From: an uncultured Lactobacillaceae bacterium
GTDB taxonomy: Bacteria; Bacillota; Bacilli; Lactobacillales; Lactobacillaceae
Direction of reading: 5' to 3'
NCBI GenBank assembly: GCA_945285405.1
Contig: CALYQJ010000009.1
Location: 16,759 to 80,758, forward strand
DNA: 64,000 bases
How positions within the stretch are numbered: position 1 is the stretch's first letter; each line of letters opens with the position of its first letter. The notes below the pieces were generated by a model. That model saw only the letters and a program-made list of their open reading frames with translations, was not told where the DNA came from and searched no databases. This document shows, piece after piece, positions 34,160 through 43,665 of the stretch. The position numbers and the translations under genes are program-made.

Positions 34160-35707
34160 ATGAGCAAATTTAAGAAAATGAACCTTCTTGGAAAAACGTT
34201 TGTAATATTTATTTTACTGCAACCTTTTTTGGATTTTTATTTTTTCTATGTTCCTCCGTTATCCAAAATTTTTCCTTTTGCAATTTCAACCATTATTCGG
34301 ATAATTATGATGGTGGTTTTGGCTTTTTTATACTTACGGGAAAAACCTGATCGTCGAGTATTAAAATTAATCATCTTATATTTATTGATAACAGTAATTT
34401 ATTTTGGTCTGCATGTTTTAAATGCACGACATTTTACTTCTCTTTCGGATTCTAATTTTAATTTTTCATTAGTTGGTGAAGCTTTTTATTTAGTGCGAAT
34501 GTTAATACCAGTTTTTGTGATTGGATTCACGATGCATTTACAATTTGATTTAAAAAGTTTTAGTTTAATTGTCCAATTTTTAAGCTGGGTGATATCAGGC
34601 AGTATCGTATTTTTTAACTTAATTAAGTTAAGCATGGCTTCTTATGGTAGCGGCTTTATCACTGGCAATATTTTCGATTGGTTCACTAATGGTGATCCCG
34701 GTAGTTTTTATGGATTTGCTTCCAAAGGATTCTTTTACTATGCAAATTCTATTTCTGGTGTTGTTTTACTTTTAGTTCCTTTTGTTCTTTATTTAGTTTT
34801 TACGACACCAAAGTGGTCTAACTTGTTGTTGGCCTTGGTCCAACTTTTAAGCTGCTTAATGTTGGGAACAAAGACGGCAGCTTTTGGGTATTTAGCTTTG
34901 CTCTTTGGCTCATTAATTTTATTTTTGTTTTCATATGCTATTAAAAGGGAAAAGAAAATTTATCCTTCATCCATTATTTTAGTTTTAGGGTTAGCTTTAG
35001 TATCAGGATTATTGATTCCTTTCTCACCAATGTCTAATCGTAATTTGACTAATGAAGTTACGATTACCGAAAAGCAAAGCAATAAAGTAGCTTTGTTAAA
35101 GCAACAACAAGTTCTTAAACGAGAACTGGAACATAAAGCAAAAGGTAAGATTACACCTTTAATGCGATATATCCAAGCTAATTATCAAGATTACTCATTA
35201 AATCCTGAATTTGTTAATGGGAAGTATTCTTATATTATTGATCCTGAATTTTGGTACGGAGTAATGAAAGCACCACTTAAAGAACGAATGGATTATCGCT
35301 ATTTAGAAAAAGCAATGTTAGATCGTGTGAAAAAAATCAATCATAATCCTTTAGATAATTGGTTTGGAATTACTTATACTCGAATGAATAATATTTTTAA
35401 TTTAGAGCGTGATTTCTTGTCTCAGTGGTACTCTATGGGCTTCTTTGGTGTATTAATTTTACTTGGACCGATGATTTATTTATCATTCCGATTTGTTTTT
35501 CTATTACTTTTTAAATTTAAAAAATATTTTACCTTTTTAAATTCAGTGATGACTTTTTCAATTTTAGGTATTTTGGCTTTCTCAATTTATGCTGGCAATA
35601 TTTTAGACTTTCTAACTTCTTCTGTATTATTAGCTTTCTTTGTTGGTCAAACATATATTTTGTTCAAAAAAACCCCACAACAAAAAAAGCAATTGAATGA
35701 AGGGTGA
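34160..35707 (+). CDS. O-antigen ligase/polymerase-family membrane protein
   Basis: 515 aa with about ten to twelve transmembrane helices and a large extracytoplasmic loop (about 295-420, charged, following MSNRNLTNEV). The helix pattern and large loop fit the Wzy/WaaL-like polymerase/ligase family used to build surface polysaccharide. GTKTAAFGYLALLFGSL is similar to the conserved helix in that family. It follows the GntR gene by 2 bp and overlaps the usual upstream region of a GT2 gene, so it belongs to the glycan cluster. Confidence 0.75.
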   Translation: MSKFKKMNLLGKTFVIFILLQPFLDFYFFYVPPLSKIFPFAISTIIRIIMMVVLAFLYLREKPDRRVLKLIILYLLITVIYFGLHVLNARHFTSLSDSNFNFSLVGEAFYLVRMLIPVFVIGFTMHLQFDLKSFSLIVQFLSWVISGSIVFFNLIKLSMASYGSGFITGNIFDWFTNGDPGSFYGFASKGFFYYANSISGVVLLLVPFVLYLVFTTPKWSNLLLALVQLLSCLMLGTKTAAFGYLALLFGSLILFLFSYAIKREKKIYPSSIILVLGLALVSGLLIPFSPMSNRNLTNEVTITEKQSNKVALLKQQQVLKRELEHKAKGKITPLMRYIQANYQDYSLNPEFVNGKYSYIIDPEFWYGVMKAPLKERMDYRYLEKAMLDRVKKINHNPLDNWFGITYTRMNNIFNLERDFLSQWYSMGFFGVLILLGPMIYLSFRFVFLLLFKFKKYFTFLNSVMTFSILGILAFSIYAGNILDFLTSSVLLAFFVGQTYILFKKTPQQKKQLNEG

Positions 35708-35711
35708 TTGT

Positions 35712-36674
35712 ATGGAAGAAAATTTAATATCTGTAATTATGACCACTTATAATGAAAGTGCTAAAGAATTAACGGAAGCTGTTAATTCCATTCTGGATCA
35801 AACCTATCCCAAATTTGAATTAATTTTAATTTTGGATGATCCTAATAATTCAGATTTGAAAAAAACGATTGAAGCTTTGGCTGCAGTTGATAAAAGAATT
35901 AAATTCTATATTAATGAGAAAAATATGGGACTTTCACGTTCACTAAATCGTGCGATAACACTAGCAACTGGAGAATTTATTGCGCGAATGGATGCTGATG
36001 ATATTTCTTTCCCTAATCGTTTAGCTGAAGAACGTGATTTAATGATCAAAAATAACTACGATTTGGTTACTGGATCAGCAACTTTTATTAATGAATCAGG
36101 AAAAATTATTGGTTCACATGAACCAATTCTCACTGATCCTATTCAAATTGCTAAATTACTACCATATGGAAGTAATTTAGTACATCCTAGTGCTTTCTTT
36201 CGTGGTTCGGTATTACGTGAATTTAAATATCATTGTTATCCTACAGCTGAAGATTATGATTTGTGGTTGCGTTTGGTGAGTCATCACAAAGTAATTGGAG
36301 CTACTAATAAAGAAATTATAAAGTACCGTATTCGACAAAATTCAATGACTCAAAGTAATAAGTTAAAGATGTTTTTAACATCACAGTATTTACGTCAAAA
36401 ATTTGCTGATCATACATTAGATAATTTTGATAAAAAGGAATACGATGCTTATCTAAAAAGTTGGGGCTATAATGATGCTTTTCGTCAAGAATTTAATCAA
36501 GTAACGAATAACTTTAGTCAAGGGTTAAAAAATTTACGTAAATTTAAATTTAGTGGCTTTAAAAATTTAGCACCATTATTGCATAAACGTATTTATCGAG
36601 ATTATTTTAAAAATAGTTATCAATATAAGAAGCAATATCGCAAATTACTCAACGCTGAACAATATCTTTCTTAG
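35712..36674 (+). CDS. Family 2 glycosyltransferase
   Basis: 320 aa from the ATG at 35712, which has GAAGGGTG just upstream; the track ATG at 35697 lies before that RBS. The GT-A fold begins ISVIMTTYNESAKELTEAVNSIL, carries the ARMDADDIS DxD motif (about 93-101) and the AEDYDLWLRL acceptor-site ED motif. It transfers an activated sugar in exopolysaccharide or teichoic-type polymer synthesis; donor and acceptor are unknown. It follows the polymerase gene and its 3' end overlaps the convergent WecG/TagA gene by 26 bp. Confidence 0.9.
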   Translation: MEENLISVIMTTYNESAKELTEAVNSILDQTYPKFELILILDDPNNSDLKKTIEALAAVDKRIKFYINEKNMGLSRSLNRAITLATGEFIARMDADDISFPNRLAEERDLMIKNNYDLVTGSATFINESGKIIGSHEPILTDPIQIAKLLPYGSNLVHPSAFFRGSVLREFKYHCYPTAEDYDLWLRLVSHHKVIGATNKEIIKYRIRQNSMTQSNKLKMFLTSQYLRQKFADHTLDNFDKKEYDAYLKSWGYNDAFRQEFNQVTNNFSQGLKNLRKFKFSGFKNLAPLLHKRIYRDYFKNSYQYKKQYRKLLNAEQYLS

Positions 36675-37377
36675 CTTGTTTCACTACTTTTAAAAAACGA
36701 GGAATGGCAAAGTAGCGTTTGATACGTTTAGGATCAGTTACTAAACGATAACACCATTCTAAATTTGCTTTTTGAATAAACTTAGGAGCTCGTTTTACTT
36801 TACCAGTGAAAACATCAAAACTACCTCCAATTCCCATCCAAATTGCGGAAGTGGTTGTGAAATTTTGATTAATAAATTCTTCCTGCTTAGGAGAACCTAA
36901 TGCTACAAAAACTAATTGAGGCTGAGTTTCCTGTAAACACTTTTTAACTGATTGATCATCTTTTAGGTAACCATCAAATGCCCCCACAATTTCAATTTTT
37001 GGATAAGATTTAGTAACTTTGGTTTTAACAGCACTAATGACTTCTGGCTTAGCACCATAAAATAAAACTTTAAGATGCTTATTTTGAGCCTGAGTTAGAA
37101 GATATAAAAAAGTATCGTAACCCGTTATTCGTTCCTTTAATGGCAGATTTAATTGTTTACCGGCATAGATAATTCCAATGCCATCGGGAGTAATATAATC
37201 TGCTTTTTTAATAAGTTCAGCGAATTTTGGATGAGCTAGAGCATACATTACAATTTCGGGATTGGCCGTAACGACAAAAGTATTCTTTTGTTGATCAAGG
37301 CGTTGAATTAATGTTTTCTGAAACTCTTGATTAGTTGCTTTGATAAAATTAAATCCTAAAATATTTTGAGTTTGCAT
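36649..37377 (-). CDS. WecG/TagA/CpsF family glycosyltransferase
   Basis: 242 aa of the GT26 family. Signatures are VVTANPEIVMYA, ITPDGIGIIYAGK (about 62-74), LVFVALGSPKQEEF and the C-terminal LEWCYRLVTDPKRIKRY. TagA transfers ManNAc onto the GlcNAc lipid carrier in wall teichoic acid linkage-unit synthesis; other members act in capsule synthesis. It is transcribed opposite to the rest of the cluster and divergent from the epimerase gene, with a TATAAT in the shared intergenic region. Confidence 0.9.
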   Translation of the reverse strand: MQTQNILGFNFIKATNQEFQKTLIQRLDQQKNTFVVTANPEIVMYALAHPKFAELIKKADYITPDGIGIIYAGKQLNLPLKERITGYDTFLYLLTQAQNKHLKVLFYGAKPEVISAVKTKVTKSYPKIEIVGAFDGYLKDDQSVKKCLQETQPQLVFVALGSPKQEEFINQNFTTTSAIWMGIGGSFDVFTGKVKRAPKFIQKANLEWCYRLVTDPKRIKRYFAIPRFLKVVKQAKKDIVQR

Positions 37378-37445
37378 GTAACTTTTTTAGACCTCTCTTG
37401 GATGTTATAATAGTTATATTATCTTAAAAGAATGGAATAAGTAAA

Positions 37446-38387
37446 TTGGCAAAATATTTAATAACTGGTGGTGCTGGTTTCATTGGCTCAACTGTTGCTA
37501 ATCTTTTATTACAAAATGATCAAGAAGTTACTGTTATTGATGATTTATCAATGGGAAAACGCGATAATTTAGCAAATTCTTCTCATTTACAATTTTTGAA
37601 ACACACGATTACTGATCATGAATTTGTTAATCACCTTTTAGATCAAGAAAAATTTGATTATATTCTTTTAATTGGTGCTGTAGCGAGTGTCGCCGACAGT
37701 ATTGCTGATCCAGCAAGAACTCATGCAATTAATTCAGAAGCTAATTTTAATATTTTAGAACATTTACGGGTAAATAAACTACCTTTAAGAGCATTACTTT
37801 TTATTTCTTCTGCAGCAGTTTATGGAAATTTACCTGGAGTCCCTAAGAGTGAAACTTCTCCGGTTGAACCTTTAACACAATATGCTGTTGATAAATATGC
37901 AACAGAACGAAATGTTTTAAATTATTGCCATTTGTATAATTTACCAACTGTAGCTGTCCGTGCTTTTAATGTTTATGGCCCACGTCAAAATCCGCAATCC
38001 CCTTATTCGGGAGTACTTTCAATTATTACTAAATGTTTAATGAATGATCAAGTATTTAAACAATATGGAGATGGCGAACAAGTTCGTGATTTTACTTATG
38101 TGATGGATGTAGCTAATTGTATTTTAGGTTTATTGAAGGAACCACGCGCAATCGGTGAAGTTTTTAACTTAGGTACTGGCCATAAGGCAACACTTAATGA
38201 AGTAATTGACATCATTGAAAAAGTATCTCATAAGAAATTGCAGCGCCAAATTTTACCGGAACGTTCAGGAGATATTAAATACTCTTATGGTGATTTAAGT
38301 AAACTAAATAACCTTGGTTTAACTAGCAAAGTAGATTTAAAAACTGGAATTAAAAAATATTGGGATTATCTCTGTGAAAATTGTTAA
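37446..38387 (+). CDS. UDP-glucose 4-epimerase-like NAD-dependent epimerase/dehydratase
   Basis: 313 aa with a TTG start. The NAD motif TGGAGFIGST, the catalytic YAVDKYATE (Tyr-Lys, about 152-160), ISSAAVYGN and NVYGPRQNP all match the extended SDR group, nearest to WbpP/GalE-type epimerases of surface polysaccharide clusters. It probably makes the sugar nucleotide for the adjacent GT4 enzyme. Its end overlaps the GT4 start by 14 bp. Confidence 0.88.
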   Translation: MAKYLITGGAGFIGSTVANLLLQNDQEVTVIDDLSMGKRDNLANSSHLQFLKHTITDHEFVNHLLDQEKFDYILLIGAVASVADSIADPARTHAINSEANFNILEHLRVNKLPLRALLFISSAAVYGNLPGVPKSETSPVEPLTQYAVDKYATERNVLNYCHLYNLPTVAVRAFNVYGPRQNPQSPYSGVLSIITKCLMNDQVFKQYGDGEQVRDFTYVMDVANCILGLLKEPRAIGEVFNLGTGHKATLNEVIDIIEKVSHKKLQRQILPERSGDIKYSYGDLSKLNNLGLTSKVDLKTGIKKYWDYLCENC

Positions 38388-39450
38388 TGTAAATGCAGGT
38401 CAAGAAACGGGAGGTGCTTTAACTCACCTCATTTTTTTATCTAAAATTTTAAAATCACATCAAATTGCTAATGAATTATTGCTTTTTGAAGATGGAACTG
38501 TTGCTAAAGCTGCGCGTAGGGAACATTTAGATTTCCAAATAATTCCGCAAAGAGAAGTTAAAAATTGGGTTTCTTGGTTGAATCAAAAACGTTTTGATTT
38601 TGTTCAGACTCACGGACCACGTGCTAACTTTTTAGTTACTTTGCATCGAAAAGAGATTAATTCACCGCATATTGTTACGGTTCATAGTGATCCTCAGTAT
38701 GATTTTATGGGTCAAGGATTAAAAGGATTACTTGAAACTCGTTTAAATTATTGGAGCTTAAAAAAAGCAGATGGTTTATTTGTTGTATCCAAAGAAATTA
38801 AAGAAAAACTAATTAATCTTGGCATTTCTTCCAAAAAATTAATACAACTTAATAATGCTATTGAATTTTCAACAAAAATACCTGCAAAAATAGAACATCA
38901 ATTTATGCAAGTCATAATGGTAGCACGTTTACATCCAGTTAAAGGTCATAAACGGCTTTTAGATGCTTTAGCGGCAGTTAATAATCCTCGAATTAAATTA
39001 CACTTGGTAGGCGACGGTCCCATTCGTAGGGAACTTGAAACAAAAGTAGCTACTGAAAATTTAGTTCAACAAGTTAAGTTTTATGGTGCATTAAATTCTG
39101 ATGAAATAAATGAGCTTTATCGTAAGATGGATTTAGCACTAATTGTTTCTAAAAGTGAAGGCTTTCCTTTGGTATTTCTCGAAGCAGCGAATAATGCAGT
39201 ACCGACTTTAATGACAAATCTTTCAGCAACTTCTATGTTAATTCCTGATGAAAATCATGGCATTAGGGTGAATAATAATTTAGATGGTATTATAACGGGG
39301 CTGCAACAAGCATTTACAATGGGGCCAGACAAATTACAACAAATAGGTCAAAACAGTCGTGACTATGCTAAAGAATATTTTGGACCTGCTGCTTTTTTTA
39401 ATCAAATAAAAAAAGGATATGAATTATTTAGTAATTCTTCAATTGTTTGA
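38374..39450 (+). CDS. Family 4 (GT-B) glycosyltransferase
   Basis: 358 aa. The N-terminal half opens with NVNAGQETGGALTHL, a glycine-rich donor loop; the C-terminal half has VARLHPVKGHKRLLDAL (about 190-206), LVGDGPIR and the KSEGFPLVFLEA EX7E-type motif. It is a retaining GT-B enzyme acting at the membrane face in polysaccharide synthesis. It is last in the cluster, and a riboswitch for the next gene starts within 20 bp of its stop. Confidence 0.9.
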   Translation: MKIVNVNAGQETGGALTHLIFLSKILKSHQIANELLLFEDGTVAKAARREHLDFQIIPQREVKNWVSWLNQKRFDFVQTHGPRANFLVTLHRKEINSPHIVTVHSDPQYDFMGQGLKGLLETRLNYWSLKKADGLFVVSKEIKEKLINLGISSKKLIQLNNAIEFSTKIPAKIEHQFMQVIMVARLHPVKGHKRLLDALAAVNNPRIKLHLVGDGPIRRELETKVATENLVQQVKFYGALNSDEINELYRKMDLALIVSKSEGFPLVFLEAANNAVPTLMTNLSATSMLIPDENHGIRVNNNLDGIITGLQQAFTMGPDKLQQIGQNSRDYAKEYFGPAAFFNQIKKGYELFSNSSIV

Positions 39451-39456
39451 TATAAT
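39451..39456 (+). promoter_or_regulatory. -10 of the Mn2+ riboswitch transcript
   Basis: A consensus TATAAT overlaps the last bases of the GT4 gene's stop region; no convincing -35 is seen. Transcription would start close to the first riboswitch nucleotides. Confidence 0.5.
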
Positions 39457-39463
39457 TTAATTA

Positions 39464-39576
39464 TAAGGGAGTAACAGGCATTTAATGCGGCAGACCCGTC
39501 AAGCAGGATTAAACCCGGGCTGCCATAATTTGTGAGACTTATGCAACATGCAATAGGTCTCTTTTTATTTTATTAT
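39464..39576 (+). promoter_or_regulatory. yybP-ykoY (Mn2+) riboswitch with terminator
   Basis: The RNA has the class's AAGGGAGTAAC 5' strand, then a helix GGCAG...CTGCC enclosing ACCCGTCAA and ACCCGGGCT, which match the conserved GTCAA and CCGG internal loops, then GTGAGACTT as the 3' strand of P1. That 3' strand also begins an 8-bp terminator stem (GAGACTTA/TAGGTCTC, then TTTTT), so P1 and terminator are mutually exclusive. Known members sense Mn2+ and turn on export genes. This fits the downstream P-type ATPase. Confidence 0.85.
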
Positions 39577-39588
39577 TCGGAGGAAAAA

Positions 39589-42255
39589 TTGGATTTAAAA
39601 ACCAAAAAAAAGAAAAATTTTTATGCAGCAGCTGTTGATGATTTAATTCAAGAATTTCGAACGTCTTACGACGGGATGAGTGAAGATCAAGTCCGACGTT
39701 TGCAAATGCAATATGGCAAAAATGAATTAACTGCTACGAAGAAAAAGACATATTTAGAAATGTTTATTTCGCAATTCAAGGATTTCATGATTATTGTTCT
39801 TTTAGTAGCGGCGTTGATTGCTGGATTAGTTGCTAAAGAATGGACTGATGCAATTATTATTTTAGCCGTAGTTGTTTTAAATGCGATTTTTGGCGTTTTT
39901 CAAGAGTCAAAAGCTGAAGGAGCAATTGATGCATTAAAAAAGATGGCAACACCAAAAGCCCGTGTTAAACGTGATGGTGCTGTTAAAGAAATTGATAGTA
40001 CAGAACTAGTACCTGGAGATATTGTAGTAGTTGAAGCAGGTGATGTAGTACCAGCAGATTTAAGACTTTTTGAAACAACAACCTTAAAAATTGAAGAATC
40101 TTCTTTAACAGGTGAATCAATTCCTGTTCAAAAGTTAGCAACTACATTGACGGAACCAAATTTAGCTTTAGGTGATCAAAAGGATATGGCCTTTTCTGGA
40201 ACTAACGTTACCTTTGGTAAGGGTACAGGAATTGTTGTTAACACTGGAATGAATACGGAAATTGGTCAAATTGCTTCAATGATTAATAATTCTGATGATA
40301 AAGTGACACCACTTCAGCGTAATCTATCACAATTAGGTAAAGTTTTAACTTATATTATTTTGATGATTTCGGTAGTGATCTTTATTATTGGGATGGCTAA
40401 ACACGAATCAAGTTTGATTAATATGTTAATTGTAGCAATTTCTATTGCTGTAGCCGCAATTCCTGAAGGTTTACCGGCAATAGTAACCATAATTTTGGCA
40501 TTAGGTACACAAAAATTATCTAAACAAAATGCAATTATTCGTAAACTACCCGCAGTTGAAACTTTAGGAAGTACAGATATTATTGGTTCAGATAAAACGG
40601 GGACATTAACAATGAATCAAATGACTGTTGAAGTGGTTTATACTAATCGTCAGATTTTAGAAGCTAAAACTCCTTTAGCCCATGAAGATATGACTTTACA
40701 AATTATGAATTTTGCTAATGATAGTCAAATTCAAGCTGATGGTACACTTTTGGGGGATCCAACTGAAACAGCATTAATAAAATATGGTCAAGAGCAGGGG
40801 TTCTATATTCAAGATGAGTTAAGAGAACGTCCAAGAATTAATGAATTACCATTTGATTCTGATCGAAAAATGATGACTAGTATTAATCGATTTGGTGGTC
40901 AGACTTATTTAATTATGACAAAGGGAGCACCAGATATTGTTTTACAGCATTGTAATAAATATTTGGAGAATAACGAATTACATGATTTAACAAGTGAAGA
41001 TCGAGAAGATATTTTACATGTCAATGAAAAACTAGCAAAACGAGCTTTAAGGGTTTTAAGTTTTGCATATAAAGTGGCGAGTGATCTACCATCACCAATT
41101 AATTCTGAAACAGTTGAAAATGATTTAGTGTTTGCCGGCATGGTTGGGATGATTGATCCCGAACGACCAGAAGCAAAAGATGCAGTAGCTGAGGCAAAAC
41201 GGGCAGGGATTAATACCATTATGATTACTGGTGATCATCAAATTACGGCTCAAGCGATAGCAATTCGTTTAGGTATTTTAGATCCAGAACAAAGCGGTGC
41301 TGTAATTACCGGAACTGATTTAAGTCAAATGGATGATCAACAATTAGCGAATAATGTTGAAAAGTATAAAGTATATGCCCGTGTTAATCCAGCTGATAAG
41401 GTACGGATAGTTAAAGCTTGGCAAAGTAAGAATAAAGTTGTGGCAATGACCGGAGATGGTGTTAACGATGCTCCAGCACTTAAAGCAGCTGATATTGGAA
41501 TTGGAATGGGGATTAATGGAACTGAAGTGTCCAAGAGTGCCAGTGATATGGTTTTAGCTGATGATAATTTTGCAACTATTGTTCATGCGGTTAAAGAAGG
41601 ACGAAAGGTTTTTGCTAATATTCAAAAAGCAATTCAATATTTAATGTCTGCTAATCTAGGTGAAGTTATAACAATTTTTATTTTAACTCTGATGGGTTGG
41701 GATGTTTTAGCACCAGTACAATTATTGTGGATTAATTTGGTTACTGATACTTTTCCTGCAATTGCTTTAGGAATTGAACCAACTGAAAAGGGTATTATGG
41801 ACCAAAAACCACGTGGTCGTAATTCAACTTTCTTTACTGGTGGTGTTTTACCCGCCATCGTTTATCAAGGAATTCTAGAAGCAGCTATTACTTTAGGAGT
41901 CTACTATTTTGCAATTAGTTTTCCTGTTCACCATAGTGCGGGATTAATTCACGAAGATGCTCAAACGATGGCATATGTTACTTTGGCTCTAATTCAACTA
42001 TTCCATGCTTTTAATGTTAAATCATTTAATAAGTCACTTTTCCAAATTAATCCCTTTGCTAATAAGGCGTTTAATTGGGCTATTTTAATTTCGTTAGTGC
42101 TGTTAGGTATAACTGTTTTAATTCCAGGGTTTATCCAAATTTTTCATGTTAGTTCATTGAATTTAAACCAGTGGTTAGCTATATTTATTGGTGCAATCTC
42201 AATGGTTATTGTGGTTGAAATTGTCAAAATTTTTCAAAGAATTTTTAATAAGTGA
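39589..42255 (+). CDS. P2-type cation-transporting ATPase, probable Mn2+ (or Ca2+) exporter
   Basis: 888 aa from the TTG at 39589, with CGGAGG upstream. The track ATG at 39532 falls in the riboswitch terminator. The actuator TGES is at about 174, the phosphorylated Asp in SDKTGTLT at 335, and the hinge TGDGVND at about 621. Ion-site motifs AIPEGLPA (M4), ANLGEV (M5) and NLVTDTFPA (M6) are those of SERCA-like pumps. Because a Mn2+ riboswitch controls it, Mn2+ export like lactococcal YoaB is the best functional guess; Ca2+ transport cannot be excluded from the ligands. Confidence 0.92.
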   Translation: MDLKTKKKKNFYAAAVDDLIQEFRTSYDGMSEDQVRRLQMQYGKNELTATKKKTYLEMFISQFKDFMIIVLLVAALIAGLVAKEWTDAIIILAVVVLNAIFGVFQESKAEGAIDALKKMATPKARVKRDGAVKEIDSTELVPGDIVVVEAGDVVPADLRLFETTTLKIEESSLTGESIPVQKLATTLTEPNLALGDQKDMAFSGTNVTFGKGTGIVVNTGMNTEIGQIASMINNSDDKVTPLQRNLSQLGKVLTYIILMISVVIFIIGMAKHESSLINMLIVAISIAVAAIPEGLPAIVTIILALGTQKLSKQNAIIRKLPAVETLGSTDIIGSDKTGTLTMNQMTVEVVYTNRQILEAKTPLAHEDMTLQIMNFANDSQIQADGTLLGDPTETALIKYGQEQGFYIQDELRERPRINELPFDSDRKMMTSINRFGGQTYLIMTKGAPDIVLQHCNKYLENNELHDLTSEDREDILHVNEKLAKRALRVLSFAYKVASDLPSPINSETVENDLVFAGMVGMIDPERPEAKDAVAEAKRAGINTIMITGDHQITAQAIAIRLGILDPEQSGAVITGTDLSQMDDQQLANNVEKYKVYARVNPADKVRIVKAWQSKNKVVAMTGDGVNDAPALKAADIGIGMGINGTEVSKSASDMVLADDNFATIVHAVKEGRKVFANIQKAIQYLMSANLGEVITIFILTLMGWDVLAPVQLLWINLVTDTFPAIALGIEPTEKGIMDQKPRGRNSTFFTGGVLPAIVYQGILEAAITLGVYYFAISFPVHHSAGLIHEDAQTMAYVTLALIQLFHAFNVKSFNKSLFQINPFANKAFNWAILISLVLLGITVLIPGFIQIFHVSSLNLNQWLAIFIGAISMVIVVEIVKIFQRIFNK

Positions 42256-42268
42256 CAAAAACAGTAAT

Positions 42269-42308
42269 GGAGCGAAAACCATCAATACAGGTGATTTTCG
42301 CCTTTTTT
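42269..42308 (+). terminator. Terminator of P-type ATPase gene
   Basis: GCGAAAA/TTTTCGC stem with an extra inner pairing and a T-run, 14 bp after the stop. Confidence 0.75.
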
Positions 42309-42374
42309 GACTTAGCTTTAATTTGAAGTTTTGGTCAGAATAAGATATCTTTATAAGCGATAAAGAGGTTAAAA

Positions 42375-43664
42375 ATGTTCGTAGATGAAGCGTATATCAA
42401 TGTAAAAGCTGGCGATGGTGGTAACGGTAAAGTTGCTTTTCGCCATGAAAAATATGTACCTAATGGCGGTCCTGCCGGTGGTGACGGTGGAAAAGGTGGC
42501 AATATCATTGCTCAGGCAGATCCAGGTTTAAAAACTTTGATGGATTTAAAATATCATCGTCATTTTAAAGCTCAACGTGGTAATGATGGAGAAATTAAAT
42601 CTAAATATGGCCGTGGTGGCAAAGATTTAATTTTAAAAGTTCCTTTAGGAACTTTAATAAAAGATGCTGATAGTAAAGCAGTTATTGGTGATTTAACTAC
42701 TGCTGGTCAACAAGTAGTAGTTGCTCGTGGTGGTGCTGGGGGAAGAGGTAATATTCATTTTGCTACATCGACCCATCAAGCTCCAGAAATTGCTGAAAAT
42801 GGCATTCCCGGTGAAGAACGGGAACTATATTTGGAATTAAAAATGATTGCTGATGTGGGGTTAGTCGGGTTCCCGTCAGTTGGTAAATCAACTTTTCTTT
42901 CAGTAGTAACAAGTGCTAAACCTAAAATTGCGGCTTATGCTTTTACGACTTTACAACCAAATTTAGGAGTTTTAAGGTTAAGAGATGGTCGTGAATTAGT
43001 TATGGCTGATCTTCCTGGAATTATTGAAGGTGCTTCAGCTGGCGTTGGTTTAGGTTTAGTTTTTTTGAGACACATCGAACGGACGCGGATGCTTTTACAT
43101 TTAGTTGATATGGATCCGAATAATGGTCGAGACGCATTTAGTGACTTTGTAACGATTCAAAATGAATTAAAAAATTATGGTGAAGCAGTAGCTAAAAAGC
43201 CATTGATTATTGTTGCAACTAAAACTGATTTACCTGGAGCGGTTGAAAAGTTAAATAACTTTAAAGAAAAATTAGCAGCTCAAGTGGATTCTAAAATTTC
43301 AATATATGCGATTTCTAATTTCACACATGAAGGTGTAGATCCTTTGATTAAAGCAGTTTTTGAAAAAATTAATCAAATTCCTAAACCTATGATTTCAAAT
43401 GAAACAGCAAAAAAACATGTTGATTATAATTATCAGGATGAGGCTTCAATTCAAATAGAAAAAATAGCTGAACATAAATATCGTGTTAATAGTGAAAGAG
43501 TTTCACGCTTATTAGCTCGTAGTAATTTAAATTATCAAGATGGTATTATGCGTTTTGCTCGATCCTTACGTAATATGGGGGTTGATGAAGCTTTGAGAGA
43601 TTTTGGGGTTAAAGATGGTGATCTAGTAATGATTGATGATTTTGAGTTAGAATTTAAGGAATAA
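42375..43664 (+). CDS. obgE: GTPase Obg (CgtA)
   Basis: 429 aa in the three-part Obg layout: the glycine-rich OBG fold (about 1-158, NGGPAGGDGGKGGN), the G domain with GFPSVGKST (G1), ADLPGIIEGA (G3) and ATKTD (G4), and the C-terminal OCT domain (about 350-429). Obg binds 50S subunits and links ribosome assembly to the stringent response. The acyltransferase gene starts 2 bp after its stop. Confidence 0.97.
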   Translation: MFVDEAYINVKAGDGGNGKVAFRHEKYVPNGGPAGGDGGKGGNIIAQADPGLKTLMDLKYHRHFKAQRGNDGEIKSKYGRGGKDLILKVPLGTLIKDADSKAVIGDLTTAGQQVVVARGGAGGRGNIHFATSTHQAPEIAENGIPGEERELYLELKMIADVGLVGFPSVGKSTFLSVVTSAKPKIAAYAFTTLQPNLGVLRLRDGRELVMADLPGIIEGASAGVGLGLVFLRHIERTRMLLHLVDMDPNNGRDAFSDFVTIQNELKNYGEAVAKKPLIIVATKTDLPGAVEKLNNFKEKLAAQVDSKISIYAISNFTHEGVDPLIKAVFEKINQIPKPMISNETAKKHVDYNYQDEASIQIEKIAEHKYRVNSERVSRLLARSNLNYQDGIMRFARSLRNMGVDEALRDFGVKDGDLVMIDDFELEFKE

Positions 43665-43665
43665 A

